64,000 bases of DNA from Lomentospora prolificans. Its lineage: Eukaryota; Ascomycota; Sordariomycetes; Microascales; Microascaceae. This document shows positions 1 through 11,114 of this stretch, piece after piece. A program made the position numbers and the translations under genes. The DNA lies in contig JARFXM010000002.1 in NCBI GenBank assembly GCA_029532625.1, forward strand, positions 682,001-746,000, written 5' to 3'. The notes beneath the pieces were generated by a model. The model saw only the letters and a list, made by a program, of their open reading frames with translations, did not search any database and had not been told where the DNA came from. Position 1 is the stretch's first letter; every line of letters begins with the position of its first letter.

Positions 1-277
1 CTTTTTCGGACTAGTATCTCTTCGCAGTTCAATCTAAAAAATTAGATACTGGATTCAACGATTAATCTCAGTCAAAATATGAACCATTCTTAGGTCTACT
101 CACTGATCTTTCAGATCCTAATCACTTAAATCCCACCATGGCACTTTCGAAGCTTTCAAACCCCCGCCAACTGCCATTCGACGCGATAGTCTAATCCATT
201 AGCACTCTATCAGTCCCTGTAGAATAGCTGCCGACCTACCGGTGCTGAAACCGCCCTGGGAGAGGATATCCTCAGCC
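1..277. other. Left-edge noncoding stretch
   Basis: No reading frame of useful length and no recognisable domain is visible. The stretch is moderately AT-rich at its left end and lies downstream of the minus-strand small membrane protein gene, so it probably holds that gene's 3' UTR and flanking DNA. Confidence 0.4.
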
Positions 278-439
278 CTATACATAGTCGATCGCCGGCC
301 TCTCGCCAGGCCCTTCCGTCCCTGGCCTCGCGCCCCTTGTCAACGCGCCAATCTTAGGGAGCAGTACGATGAGGCAGAGCACAAAAATGGCAACGAGGGC
401 CGCAATGGCCCAGTTGAGGTGGTTGCCACCGTAAGACAT
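278..439 (-). CDS. Small single-pass membrane protein, 53 aa
   Basis: The frame starts with MSYGGNHLNW and runs 53 residues to a stop. A strongly hydrophobic segment (about residues 10-31, AIAALVAIFVLCLIVLLPKI) fits a single transmembrane helix, followed by a short polar tail rich in Gly, Arg and Pro ending in AIDYV. I chose this ATG because everything upstream in the same open frame (to about 769) is low-complexity Ser/Pro/Arg-rich sequence that reads like a 5' leader; a longer product starting at 769 cannot be excluded. I do not recognise the family. The short N-terminus and tail suggest an endomembrane or mitochondrial membrane micropeptide, but location and role are inference. Confidence 0.5.
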   Translation of the reverse strand: MSYGGNHLNWAIAALVAIFVLCLIVLLPKIGALTRGARPGTEGPGERPAIDYV

Positions 440-1538
440 GTCTTTCTTGTCGCGAGGGTGATGCTGGCTTCGGTCAGAGCAGGAGTTGGGGGCGTAGGAG
501 GGGGGTTGAGCAAGGGACGGGGTTTGGGGCAGCGAGACCAGGGGGAGATGGGGAGGTATTGGTCGGCCATTTTTTCGAGATTGTGTCTCGAGATTGTACT
601 TTCTGTGATGTGAACGGAACGAACTCTTACTTGGCTGCTTGGTTGCTGGTGATTGCGGATGTGGGAGGCTCTCTCTCCGGAAGACGAGGAAGGCGGGCGG
701 GATTAGGGAAGGTGAGGGTTCCGCAAGGAATTTTCGCTGCTGTAAGCAACGGGGGCATGGAAGGAGCAAAGCAAATAGTTGAGGAAGGAAGGACCCTGTT
801 GGATGGAATGTGAGGCTATCATGGAGTGGCCGGGTAGAATCCCGTTTTCTTCGGAATCGTTAGCGGAGGGTGTGGGGCCTGGGACCAGGAGATGTGGGGA
901 CATCGTCCGGCCCGGAAGGAAAGGAAACAGCCCGAGATGTTGACAAAATAAGAGCAACTCAGAAGTGCCGATGTCGTGGAACTAGTTAGCACAATGTGTT
1001 GTAAGTGAGGCACAAGGATAAGTGTTCATAGCCTAGATATAGGCGTGATAGTGTAATGGGAGCCATGTCGCCGGCCGCATATAGGAATTTAGCAATGATA
1101 TTACATTATGCTTTTATATAGATGTAGCATTCCTTATGGATCGGTCTATTACAATGAATTAGCAGCCGATGGAGAATGTATGTATAAGGGAGTAATAATG
1201 AAAAGATGATACAAAATAAGAACCCTCAAAGGGCAATTTTGAGCCGCAGCCTTTGGAGATCGCACCGCTCCGCTTTTCCGCACCCGTACGACTTCAAGGA
1301 TATTACTCGCGGTCCTTCCCCTAGACGGTGAGGAAGGTGCCCGGCTAGGCAGGATCGAGGCGCGGCGCCTGTGGGAAGGAACCATGGGCGTAGTATCGCT
1401 CGCGACTAAGTGTGACGTAGTTTTTTGAAGAGAGGCGCTTTATAGAAATAAGGCAATTCTCCCAGTGGGTTAATTGGCATTGCTATCCAATTTCAAAGGG
1501 TATCGAAGGACTGAACACAATCATAGCTGCAAACTTGC
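440..1538. other. Intergenic, small membrane protein promoter and kinase 3' side
   Basis: About 1.1 kb with no supportable gene. The right part borders the 3' end of the minus-strand kinase-like gene and the left part should contain the promoter and leader of the minus-strand 53-aa gene. Short overlapping frames on both strands have no domain or splice structure. Confidence 0.4.
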
Positions 1539-2882
1539 TTATGCACATTCGACAGTGGGGAACCCCCGGATCGAAGTCAAAGCAAAAAACCTGGCCACCT
1601 TATCCCCTAGTGTAATCTTCAACTCCTCCGAAACGGCCCTTGATAGGGCGCCAGTATACCGCCCTCCCCTTTGCGCCAGAAGTGTCGACCCTCTCGTAAA
1701 CTCGCACCTGTACGCTTCCGAACCGCCTCCGCCGCCGAACGCATCCCTGGATATCCTATGAACTGCGGATGTCGTGGCATCTCCCTCGCCGCCTCGCTGA
1801 AGTAGGTCCATGGCTTTCCAATACATGCAGCTCCACGGCTGCGTGCCGCTAACGAACGCGGCGTCAAAGCCCGTAGGGTCCGGAACGGAGGTGCGCAAAA
1901 ATGTCATGTACGATTTGAGGAGGCGTAGGGCATCATTGGCACGGCAGTCCGGAAGCTGTTTGTTATGGGGCGTCCATAGGAAGGAAGAATGATAGGGGTG
2001 GTCGGGATGGCGGGCGTTGCCCAGGTCGGCGAGGAGCCAGTGTGTGGAATGTGCCTCTGAAGAGTCAAGCCCTGGAGCCTCATCGGATCCTATGAAAATG
2101 TTGCCGGGTTTGACATCGTCGTGGCAGAGGTTATGTTCCTTGTGGAGCCTCCCAAGGGCAGATAAAAGACGGTTGAGCGAGGGTCGATACACCTGATCGA
2201 GCTCGGTGGCAGTGTAGCCATGGCCTGAGGTCCTAAGTCTCTTGGCGAGGGTTTCCAAGCTACCGGACTTGAAGAAGGGCGTTATGAGATGCCAACTTCC
2301 CTTCTCGCCGGTCTCATCCGGCACGAAAAGAGTCTCTACTACTGATACAAAGTCATCAAGGCCCTCCGGCGCGGCTCCGCCTTCCACTCGGCCCGGATTT
2401 CCGAGGAGTAAAGTTGCTGGTATCTCGACTGGCCATTTCTCCCTCCCCATCGTGCCTGGAAGGCAATTCCGAAACGGACTCCGAGTCGCGTCGTACAATT
2501 TTATCGCCGTTCCGTTGTAGGAGAATACGTCGCCTTCACAGCCACTCGCCAAGTGTTTCCATTGGGCCTTGTTAGCCAAGGCCTCGCTTCCCCCGCCTAA
2601 ACTCGACTGCGGATGTCGCTTTGCCTGGTCCCAGGCGATACTTCTCCGATAGGCATTGTCTTCATAAGAAGACACCTTGAAATGCGTCGGGCTGTATTTG
2701 TCCCGCAGAGCTTGCCTGCAGAAGATGTGGAGATGAAATGTGAACAGCAGCACCAAGATGGCTAGTAGAAGGATAAGGGTGTTTCGTCTGGCGGCCGATT
2801 TGGACCTATAGCGACGCCGTGGTGAAAGCGCGGGGCGGAATGGTCGTTTCGGCCAAAGGACTGGCCCACTCATTGTCAACAT
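1539..2882 (-). CDS. Membrane-anchored protein kinase-like protein, 447 aa
   Basis: A single-exon frame of 447 aa. Residues about 35-52 (LILLLAILVLLFTFHLHIF) form one N-terminal transmembrane anchor after a basic stretch, which predicts a type II membrane protein with a lumenal or extracellular kinase-like domain. That domain carries an AIK motif (candidate ATP-binding Lys), an HDDVKPGNIF catalytic loop (HRD-type Asp and the downstream Asn) and DLGN in place of DFG. The catalytic residues are therefore largely kept, although HRD reads HDD and DFG reads DLG, so it may be an active but divergent kinase or a lipid/small-molecule kinase. A second ATG lies at codon 4. It is read divergently from the GST gene, about 1.5 kb away. 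The substrate is unknown. Confidence 0.75.
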   Translation of the reverse strand: MLTMSGPVLWPKRPFRPALSPRRRYRSKSAARRNTLILLLAILVLLFTFHLHIFCRQALRDKYSPTHFKVSSYEDNAYRRSIAWDQAKRHPQSSLGGGSEALANKAQWKHLASGCEGDVFSYNGTAIKLYDATRSPFRNCLPGTMGREKWPVEIPATLLLGNPGRVEGGAAPEGLDDFVSVVETLFVPDETGEKGSWHLITPFFKSGSLETLAKRLRTSGHGYTATELDQVYRPSLNRLLSALGRLHKEHNLCHDDVKPGNIFIGSDEAPGLDSSEAHSTHWLLADLGNARHPDHPYHSSFLWTPHNKQLPDCRANDALRLLKSYMTFLRTSVPDPTGFDAAFVSGTQPWSCMYWKAMDLLQRGGEGDATTSAVHRISRDAFGGGGGSEAYRCEFTRGSTLLAQRGGRYTGALSRAVSEELKITLGDKVARFFALTSIRGFPTVECA

Positions 2883-4385
2883 TCTCTACGGCGCCGATTT
2901 ATCGTGAGGCTCATATTACTCGTGTAAGTGTGTGAGGACACACCAAATGCACTACGCCAGGGAATCCAGCTCTGAAATAACAATGTAAACACATTTGCAA
3001 GCACGCTTCCGCCAAGACCTTCGCCCACGCATTCTGCGCTGCTCTCTGTCGATATCCTTTCTTATTCGCTCATTTATCTCGCCTTCGCATTTCATGAACA
3101 GCCAGCAGCCAAACACGTCAACAGATACCCTTCATCTTACAGGGCAACGGCCTCTGCCTTGGAATCGGGTTCGTCCCAACCGTAGCAAATCACGCCGGAG
3201 CCTGGTACACCCTGCTGGTAAAAACACAGAATTTTGAATGGCCAAAACTTGACTTGGGTTGAGTGCCAAGCCAGGATATGGGGCACAGGGGTGGTTTTGA
3301 TCGGGATTCAATGGCGATTGAATGACGCACATTAGGGCCCAGCCATAGGGTGACGTCACGATGCAAGAGGCTTTTCACGGTCGACTGCCAGCTTGTGCAG
3401 GAAGTCTTTGTGGTTCGCGAATCGATAGCGGTCAGCGAATAGAGCCAGCGTGGAAATTTTGGCGGAGGAAAAGCAGTGTCAGATCCAGGGAAGCGATCCC
3501 ATTCTGGTGCCGTCTTAACGTTCCGTGAGGAGCAGGCGAAGGTCTTTATGTAAGCTGTGCATCTTGTCGGATTCCTTTGGAATGATGATCTCGACCGGGG
3601 TGGTGGCATAAGCCGGGGCTTTGCTTATTTCAACGTCCACTTATCTCGTATGGAAGTCGGAGGTGAGGAAGCTCATCTATTACTTCGATGACGGTAAACC
3701 CGCGAAGGTTTTATATTGAACCATATCTTCGGGTTGCTGTGCCTCGCGAGTTTCAAGTGTACCTACTCATGTTTTTGTTTTTTGATTTGGCACCGGCCAG
3801 GCCACGAGACCCAACGTTGCTAAAGTGTGATGTGTCTGCAATATCGACACGAACCGGGGTATGATATCGGCGCCATCACACATCACACCGCACGATCATT
3901 GATCCTTTAATCAGTCGGAAGTTAGCCTGTGATCTCAATCCATCGCCATGACGGGCATTGGGGTAGGAAATCTATGAGTGCACTACCTAATCGGGAGCTT
4001 TAGTAATCGAGGGCTAGATTAAAAATCAAGCTCCAGCTCGACAGGTACATTTCAAAGTCACGGACTCGGCCTTCGGGACATCTAACAAGAACAAGACCCG
4101 TTTGGCCATGGTTAAATGGCCGGCTTCGTTCTCCCCCGCTATTGTGTGATTAATCATGGGTCAATCAGCTTACTTCTCCCCCCATCCAAAATGGCCCTGT
4201 CCTTAAGCTCGATTTCTAAGCTTCTTGTGGATGGCGCAACTATGCTATTAACTTGGTGATATTTCGAGCTACTTAAATCCGGACCTCCATCCTCTCCATC
4301 GCTGGCTGTAATTTCCATGTAAGCACCTTTTAGATCGCGACTTGTTATGAGATCTCGCCTACAATCCATAGCAAAACACCTCAAA
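2883..4385. other. Divergent intergenic region between kinase-like gene and GST
   Basis: About 1.5 kb between two divergently read genes. No reading frame is convincing; the frames near 3.2-3.6 kb have no recognisable domain. It must hold both promoters. A perfect CRE-type palindrome is present at 3351-3358 (listed separately). Confidence 0.5.
3351..3358. promoter_or_regulatory. CRE/ATF-type palindrome TGACGTCA
   Basis: A perfect TGACGTCA octamer lies in the divergent intergenic region about 470 bp upstream of the kinase-like start and about 1 kb upstream of the GST start. Fungal bZIP factors of the Atf1/Atf21 stress class bind this sequence. A role in stress control of the GST gene is inference; an 8-mer can occur by chance. 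Confidence 0.35.
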
Positions 4386-5542
4386 ATGCCCACCAAGACC
4401 GATATCCACCTTTACACGGCCGGCACTCCCAACGGCTACAAAGTTAGCATCCTTCTCGAGGAGCTCGGGCTTGAGTACAAGGTGCGGGGTCCTTATGCTT
4501 GCCGATTTCGCCGAATTCTCGGCGTTTTGTCATGACGTTTCCGAGAACTAACGTGATTGAAGACGACTGCCATTTCTCTCCAGAAGAACACCCAAAAGGT
4601 ATGAGATGTCGCTTATAGTAGTTCCGGAATGCCTTGTAAGAGTCCATTATTCTGAATTTTTTTGTAGGAGCCCTGGTTCCTCGAGATCAACCCCAATGGC
4701 AGGATTCCCGCCCTGACGGATACGTTTGAAGATGGAAAGCCCATCCGTATCTTTGAGAGCGGTTCCATCTTGCAGTACCTTGTCGAGAGGTACGACAAGG
4801 ACCACAAGGTCTCCTATCCTTACGGATCTCGCGAGTACTGGGAAGTGAACAACTGGGTGAGTTTTACCATTGCGCAAGTGTAAAACGACTAGATGCTCAT
4901 ACCACGATAGCTTCACTGGCAAATGGGTGGCCTTGGTCCTATGCAGGGGTGAGTGGAGTGAACAAACTATGGGGTCTAAGTGAACAATAAAAAGCTAATC
5001 TGGCGACTGGGGGGCTTCAAGGCAAGCAAACCATTTCAAGAGTAAGCGATTACTACAGTCAGCAGTGTTACACGCGATTGTTTCTAACTCAATTATAGGA
5101 TACGCTCCTGAGCATATCCAATACGGCGTCGACCGGTACTCCAACGAAACCCGCCGCCTCTACCGTGTCCTGGATACCCACCTTGAGAAGTCCACCTCGG
5201 GCTACCTCGTTGGTGACAAGCTCACCATTGCTGACATTTCCATCGTCGGATGGGTCAGTGCTCACGGTAGGTAATCTTGGTCGGCCTCGACGTAGAAAAT
5301 TGCTAATTTTTTTTTTTTTTTTTTCCTTTACTTTAGCCTGGGCTGGCATTGGATTAGAAGAGTTTCCCAGGCTCGCTCAGTGGTTGGAAAAGGTCAAGTC
5401 GCGCGAGGGAGTGAAGAGGGGTTTCGATGTTCCTGAGCCAAAGAGCACCAAGAAGCTTACTGAAGAGGAGATTGAGAAGATCGCGGCGGAGACGAGGAAC
5501 TGGGTACAGAGCGGAATGGCGGAGGATGCGAAAAAGAAATAA
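4386..5542 (+). CDS. Glutathione S-transferase, Ure2-like, 250 aa, seven exons
   Basis: Exons 4386-4481, 4563-4598, 4668-4856, 4911-4948, 5022-5041, 5099-5266 and 5337-5542 join in frame to 250 codons. The N-terminal thioredoxin-like fold shows GTPNGYKVSILLEELGLEY and INPNGRIPALTD followed by FESGSILQYL, the glutathione gamma-glutamyl site. The all-alpha C-terminal domain holds GPMQGQANHF, RYAPE and LVGDKLTIADIS. These are hallmarks of the fungal Ure2-like/GTT GSTs, cytosolic enzymes that conjugate or reduce with glutathione in detoxification and redox control. An in-frame upstream ATG at 4347 would add 13 basic residues (MRSRLQSIAKHLK), a possible mitochondrial presequence. Exons of 36, 38 and 20 nt are unusually small. 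The last intron has TGCTAAT before a long T tract. The intron chain is inferred from consensus sites and frame. Confidence 0.9.
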
Positions 5543-5884
5543 GGATGTGAAGGTGAGTGGAGTGTATAGCATATGGTAGATGAATTGATGTTTCATGAGA
5601 ATATTGCCAACTGTACTGTAATAGCCTACATCTTCTTACAAGATTATTGTCAAATTTACAAGATGTTAAAAGCCACTACAAATTACAGGCTCTAGAAAAA
5701 AAGAAACAAAGAAAAAAGAAACAAAGAAAAAAGAAACAAAGAAAAAAGAAACAAAGAAAAAAGAAAAAAGGAAAAAAAAAACCGTCTGAGCTAAAACATT
5801 ATAACACTGGTAAGCGTCAGAAAGAAAACCCGAAAATAATTGAGAGTGGCCGCGTGAATTTCGACAAACGCATCAGCGAGCCAC
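5543..5884. other. Convergent intergenic gap between GST and coiled-coil gene
   Basis: About 340 bp between two genes read toward each other. It should contain both 3' UTRs. The only structure seen is the A-rich tandem repeat listed separately. Confidence 0.5.
5695..5780. repeat. A-rich 15-bp tandem repeat
   Basis: About four near-perfect copies of a 15-nt unit (GAAAAAAGAAACAAA) followed by a degenerate A/G tract. It lies in the gap between the 3' ends of GST and the coiled-coil gene. One strand is almost pure purine, so slippage-driven length variation is likely. Confidence 0.9.
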
Positions 5885-7661
5885 CTACTGACTCAACACC
5901 GAGCCCGACGGGGTTGAATCCCGTCTTCGCGTTGACTGGGTCCTCGCTCCAAAGGACAGCTCGCTTCCCGACCTATTAGTCGGCCTAGACCCGGTGGGAA
6001 TGATGATATCTTCAGGTAGTGCCCGATCGGCGCCCCTCCATTGCGGGCCGGGCGACTCGAATCCACTTTTCCGCTTTATCCTTGGCGAACTTGCTACTGG
6101 GCCTCCGTGTTCTCCGATCTCAGCTTCGGCGGCGACGACTGCGGGCTGTGTCGGGAATAGAGTGAACCCCCCGAACACGGTTTGTTGTCCTGATAAGATC
6201 TTAGGGAAGAGAACAGCCAGTGGTCCGATATGATGGGAGGATGGTTGTTGGCTTGCGGCTTGCGAGCCACTTAACTCTTCGTTATTGTATGCGCGTTGTT
6301 CCGTGCCCTTCCAGTATTTTGCATTGCCAGAGCTGATATCCGAGTACGCCCACGCACCACTCCTGGTCCTCTGTAGTTTATGCCATTCGGTTATACTTTC
6401 CGAAAATAGAGACTGGAGTCGTGTCGTCATGTCCGCTTCAGCTTGTTTGTCCAGCCAGGATTTAAGAATGTTGACCACAGTCCTTGCTGCCTTGGTTGAA
6501 GCGGTGTCGATGATGAAGGGCCCTGAGATGGTTTTTATAAGTTGGCAGCGAATGATTGCAGCTTCGGAAGGATGTGTCTCCTCTATCGCTTGTATGACGT
6601 CGGGTAAGTGACGAGTATGAGAACTTGTTTTGGTGTCTTGGAAAAAGGCTTGGAAGATGCACTCGGTGAGGACCACGCCTATTGCGGCCTCTGCTATGGC
6701 GCAACGCATATACCGTGCCGCCGCAGTCTTGCTTGTGGATGCAAATTGTGAGATATGTGATAGACTGTCGTTCGGTAATTTAACCAGCGCCTGCAGGAGG
6801 GAGGGAGATCCAAGAGTTAGGATTAGCGAACTCTTAGGTAGACAACAGCCACAACTTACATCAGGCCTTTCAATCTCCTTGAAAAAGTGATCCCAAACCA
6901 ACTTGTGGAAACGCACAGCCAGATCCGTGAAAGCTCGTTCCCTGTGGCAAAGTGAGTGCGGGCTCAGAAACTCGCGAGCACAATTAATAGACTTACACAT
7001 TATCAGGTTCAAGATGCAACAACCCAATTCGACTCTCAGCTTCTGATGCTACTTCTTCTGCTTTCTTCAATGACTTTTTCAGTTCTTGCATCTGCAAGTC
7101 CCTCATCTGAAGCTGATTTTCTAGAGTTGAAATACTCTCGTTGAGATTGGCATTTTCTTGCTGCGATTTCTCTGCCTCGAGACGGAGGCGCGCTTTTTCT
7201 TTATCGTTATCTATCGCAGCCCTGAAGAGAGCTTGATTGTCTCTCTGTAGCTTGGCCAGTTCAGCTGCGTCTGTCTTGTAGCGTTCAAGCTCGGTATTCA
7301 ATTCGACGACTCGTTGCTCGAATTTATGGAGATCTCGCTTGTTTTCTGCTTCGAGCTGGGATATAGTGGCTTCGTATTTTCGAACTTCTTCCTCCTTTTG
7401 CTCTTTGAGGTCGTCCAACTCCTGTTGTGCGCTCCCCAGTTTTTTGTCTTTCTCTTCTAACTCTTCCCTAAGAGCCTCGTTGTTGTCGCAAAGCGTGCCG
7501 TACTCCTCTAGCACGTCTTTGCCCTTGCGCATCCGGTCTGATATAGCGAAATAACTATTGAGCAGGGTGACGAAGTTCTCGGGAGTTTGGACTGGCGGTT
7601 TCCCGTTGGGCGTTGGACCCTTTGGGGCCGAATTGGATCCGCGCTTGTCCTTCCCAGACAT
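5885..7661 (-). CDS. Coiled-coil protein of unknown function, 550 aa
   Basis: Three exons on the minus strand, 7661-6997, 6941-6860 and 6790-5885, join in frame to 550 codons. The first exon starts MSGKDKRGSN and has a short conserved-looking block (PENFVTLLNSYFAISDRMR), followed by about 170 residues of heptad-rich, highly charged sequence (roughly residues 50-220) that should form a long coiled coil. The middle (RAFTDLAVRFHKLVWDHFF onward, to about residue 400) looks globular and alpha-helical. The C-terminal 130 residues are Ser/Pro/Gly-rich and probably disordered. The domain order suggests a scaffold or DNA/chromatin-associated protein, but I do not recognise the family. Both introns (55 and 69 nt) have GTAAGT donors. 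Confidence 0.75.
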
Positions 7662-8806
7662 GATCCTCTTGTAATGGATAGGTAGGTAATTGATTGCTGT
7701 TTCTAATAGTGTACAACTCTACCACCCACGGAAATTGAGCGATATATTCAGTGACTTAGGAGAAAAAGAAGAGTTGACAGAACCTGACCTCATCTACGAA
7801 CGACTCTCCGGCGTATATAACCGCGCCCCACGCGGACTCTTGTGCCCTTCTGCAGCCTCGCCATAGAACCAACATACCATGCAACAGCCGTTGGTGGCCG
7901 ACCTCCCTCACCTGTGGCAATGCATCTGATTGATCAATTTATTTGACTGTTGCAGGTCATCTACGTGTCCGCTCCGAAGAGGGGGGGAGAGGGAGAGCCT
8001 CGCCCAAAATTTGGGTGGGAGAGCGAGACGTCTCGGGCTGTGATAGGGTCCGGCCGATGCCGCAGGCCAACTGCGGGAGTTGCTTGCATGGAGAGACCGC
8101 CGAATGGCGATGTTTGAGCAGACCCCGAGATGCAGAGCGGGGAAGTGGGCCAACGCTTTTACAAAGTGAGCCCTTGTCGGAATGAGAATGCAATCTATGC
8201 GTGGAGATGTCGTTTAGAAACGGGGATCATGGGGTTTTGCTGCCCTTGAGCACCGTGCTGGCCCTTGGAAAGATAAAATCCTGCAGGCCAAAGCCGTCTT
8301 CTGATCGACATGCAGTCGTCTGGAGAGCAATCCGGCCCAGTTCGCCGCCGTTAGGTAACCACGGGCCGAGGACTCGGCCTCTTGATACTTACTCGGTGCC
8401 TGGAGGACATTAAAAAAAGAGGTGAGCGATGTGAATAACTCGAGGTGTACCTTGGTATTATACACACTCCTTTTATCCATTTCGGCTACTAGCACTGGCG
8501 ACCGATTGAGAGTATTGAGAGGCGCAGGACTTCATATTCTGCTTATATATGCAAAAGGAACAATCGGACTCAATGTTCCCAAATACGTGATCTAGTCAGC
8601 AGGTCTCAAAGTGAGCCGGCTATACCTCGGAGTTAGTGACTCGAGTCCAAAAACCTTGGCAAGCTTTTTTGATGACATAAGCCTTATACTGGCCTGATGA
8701 TTTTCCAGAAATAATTTGGATACTGAACGCCACTTCGCGCGCTCCTGAACTTTCTCTTGCCTTCAACATCGCAACACAGCGAAATCACCAGCTACTCATA
8801 TCCAGA
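7662..8806. other. Divergent promoter region, coiled-coil gene and BBP gene
   Basis: About 1.1 kb between two divergently read genes. No frame has recognisable domains or splice structure; the longest frames (about 80-90 aa) overlap each other on both strands. It should contain both promoters and leaders. Confidence 0.45.
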
Positions 8807-11114
8807 ATGTCGTGGCGAAATCAGGGCATCACAGGCTCGAACAATATCCCCTTGGGCAAGCGTCGCTTCGGCGGCGACGATGACGAAACCCCACCTTCTG
8901 AGGATGGCGACCTCAAGCGCGGTCGAAGCCCCGAGCGCAGTAAGTATTTGTCTGACCTCTACCTCGAATTTTGGCTTTTTTTTCTTTTCTTTTTTTTCTA
9001 ACGAGCCTTTCTTCGCGTATAGGAAGCGAACCTGATGGGCCGAAGCGCCGCAAGAAGCGCAACCGATGGGGAGATGCTTCCGAGAACAAGGCTGCTGGCC
9101 TGATGGGCCTTCCCACTGCTATTGTGGCCAACATGACTAGCGAGCAGCTTGAGGCCTATACGCTGCATCTTCGAATCGAAGAGATTAGCCAGAAGCTTCG
9201 GATAGATGACGTTGTTCCCGCTGATGGCGATAGGTACGTTGGTCTTGAATCCTCCCACACGGCTTTCCATGCTGCCTTTTCGCCGTTTGTCCTCGCGCAT
9301 CATTCGGCTCCATCTCTGACTTGACTCTAGGTCTCCCTCGCCCGCCCCCCAGTACGATAACCAAGGCCGCCGTATTAACACCAGGGAATACCGATACCGC
9401 AAGCGTCTCGAAGATGAGCGACACAAACTCATCGAGAAGGCCATGAAGACCATTCCTAACTACCACCCACCCCAGGACTATCGCAGACCTACCAAGACCC
9501 AAGAGAAGGTCTACGTACCTGTCAACGATTATCCCGAGATTAACTTTAGTATGATTGCTAACCCTCTAACCCTCCTAACTAACATGCCCCTCCCCTATGT
9601 TTGTTCCTCTCTTGTATTCTCCCGCCCGGTTTGGAATACGGCCAGATATCTTGCTATGCCGCCGCCTTGCCCCGTGGTGCTGCGCGCGCTTTGTAACTGG
9701 CCCTATGCCTGAAGCGGCTTCTCTACGTATTTATTGCTCTACCGAATACAGTCAGAAACTAACACTTAGCTTTTCTACCTCTAAAGTTGGTTTACTCATC
9801 GGCCCTCGTGGCAACACTCTCAAGAAGATGGAACAAGACTCAGGTGCCAAAATCGCCATCCGAGGCAAGGGCTCAGTCAAGGAGGGCAAGGGCAGGTCTG
9901 ACGCAGCCCACTCTAGCAATCAGGAGGAAGACTTGCATTGTCTGGTCATGGCCGACACCGAGGAGAAGATTAACAAGGCCAAGAAGCTGATTCACAACGT
10001 TATCGAAACCGTATGTTATGCCATTTCGTCTCCTAAGCTCCCTAATAACCTGCATACTAATTCAACCCTTTTTCAAGGCTGCATCCATTCCCGAGGGACA
10101 GAATGAACTCAAGCGGAACCAGTTGCGTGAGCTTGCCGCCCTCAACGGTACTCTTCGTGACGACGAGAACCAGGCGTGCCAAAACTGTGGTCGCATTGGT
10201 CATCGCAAATACGACTGTCCCGACAAGCCGAACTACACCGCCAGCATCATCTGCCGAGTTTGCGGCAACGCTGGCCATATGGCTCGAGATTGTCCCGACA
10301 GGCAGAAGGGTGCTAGCTGGCGAAATGACAGTGGTGGATATGGCCGTGGTGGTAACAACGGTGGCGGCCGCGGAGGCGACGCTGTCGACCGCGAATATGA
10401 GGTATGTCTGACCCACTCTCCATACACCCATGAATGATACGATGTCCGAAGAAGAGCTGCTAACTTAGTATATAGCAACTCATGCAAGAACTCGGAGGAG
10501 GTTCCGGCCCTCCCGCCAGGATCGAAGCTGGCCCCGGTTCCGGCAGTGGTCCCTCAGACAATGCCAAGCCTTGGCAACGCGGACCACCTGCTGGTGGGCC
10601 GACTGGTGGCCCTGCCCCTTGGCGCACGCGGCGCGATAACCATGATTCTGGCGAGGGCGGCGGCTCTGCTCCCTGGGCGCGCGATCGTGAGCGAGATAGG
10701 GACCGTGGTGACCGAGATCGAGACCGAGGCCGTCGCGACGATTACAGCAACGGTGGTGGCTACACTGGAGGTGATCATTACGCTGGCTCGGGAGACGGCT
10801 ACGGCGGAGCTCCTGCCGCTCCGGGTGCCGCCCCCTGGCACCAGGCTCCTGGCACTTCTCAGGGCGGCTACGGTGGGTATCCTGGTTACGGTGGTTATGG
10901 AGCACCTCCGGGCATACCCGGTGCCCCCCCTGGCCTGCCACCTCCCCCTCCTCCTGGCGGCGCTCCTGGTGCTCCGCCCGGTCTCCCTTCAGGCATCAAT
11001 GCTCTCATCCAGCAGTACTCGGGAGGTGCACCTCCGCCGCCTCCGCCCCCATCTGGGGAAGCGCCTCCTCCCCCGCCGAGCGACCAGCCCCCTCCGCCTC
11101 CTCCTCCCGCTTGA
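8807..11114 (+). CDS. msl5: Branchpoint-bridging protein BBP/SF1, 582 aa
   Basis: Exons 8807-8939, 9023-9233, 9331-9548, 9787-10010, 10078-10401 and 10476-11114 join in frame to 582 codons. The order is diagnostic for Msl5/SF1, which binds the intron branch point and contacts U2AF65/Mud2 during early spliceosome assembly in the nucleus. An N-terminal basic KRRKKRNRWGD motif (ULM-like, with the Trp that docks into U2AF) is followed by the SF1 helix-hairpin, a KH-QUA2 domain (GLLIGPRGNTLKKME, then IRGKGSVKEGKGR), and two CCHC zinc knuckles (CQNCGRIGHRKYDC and CRVCGNAGHMARDC). A Gly/Arg/Asp-rich region and a Pro-rich tail with poly-Pro blocks complete it. The third intron (238 nt) splits the KH domain and is longer than its neighbours. 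The fifth intron has GCTAAC just before its acceptor, the very sequence BBP binds. Confidence 0.95.
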
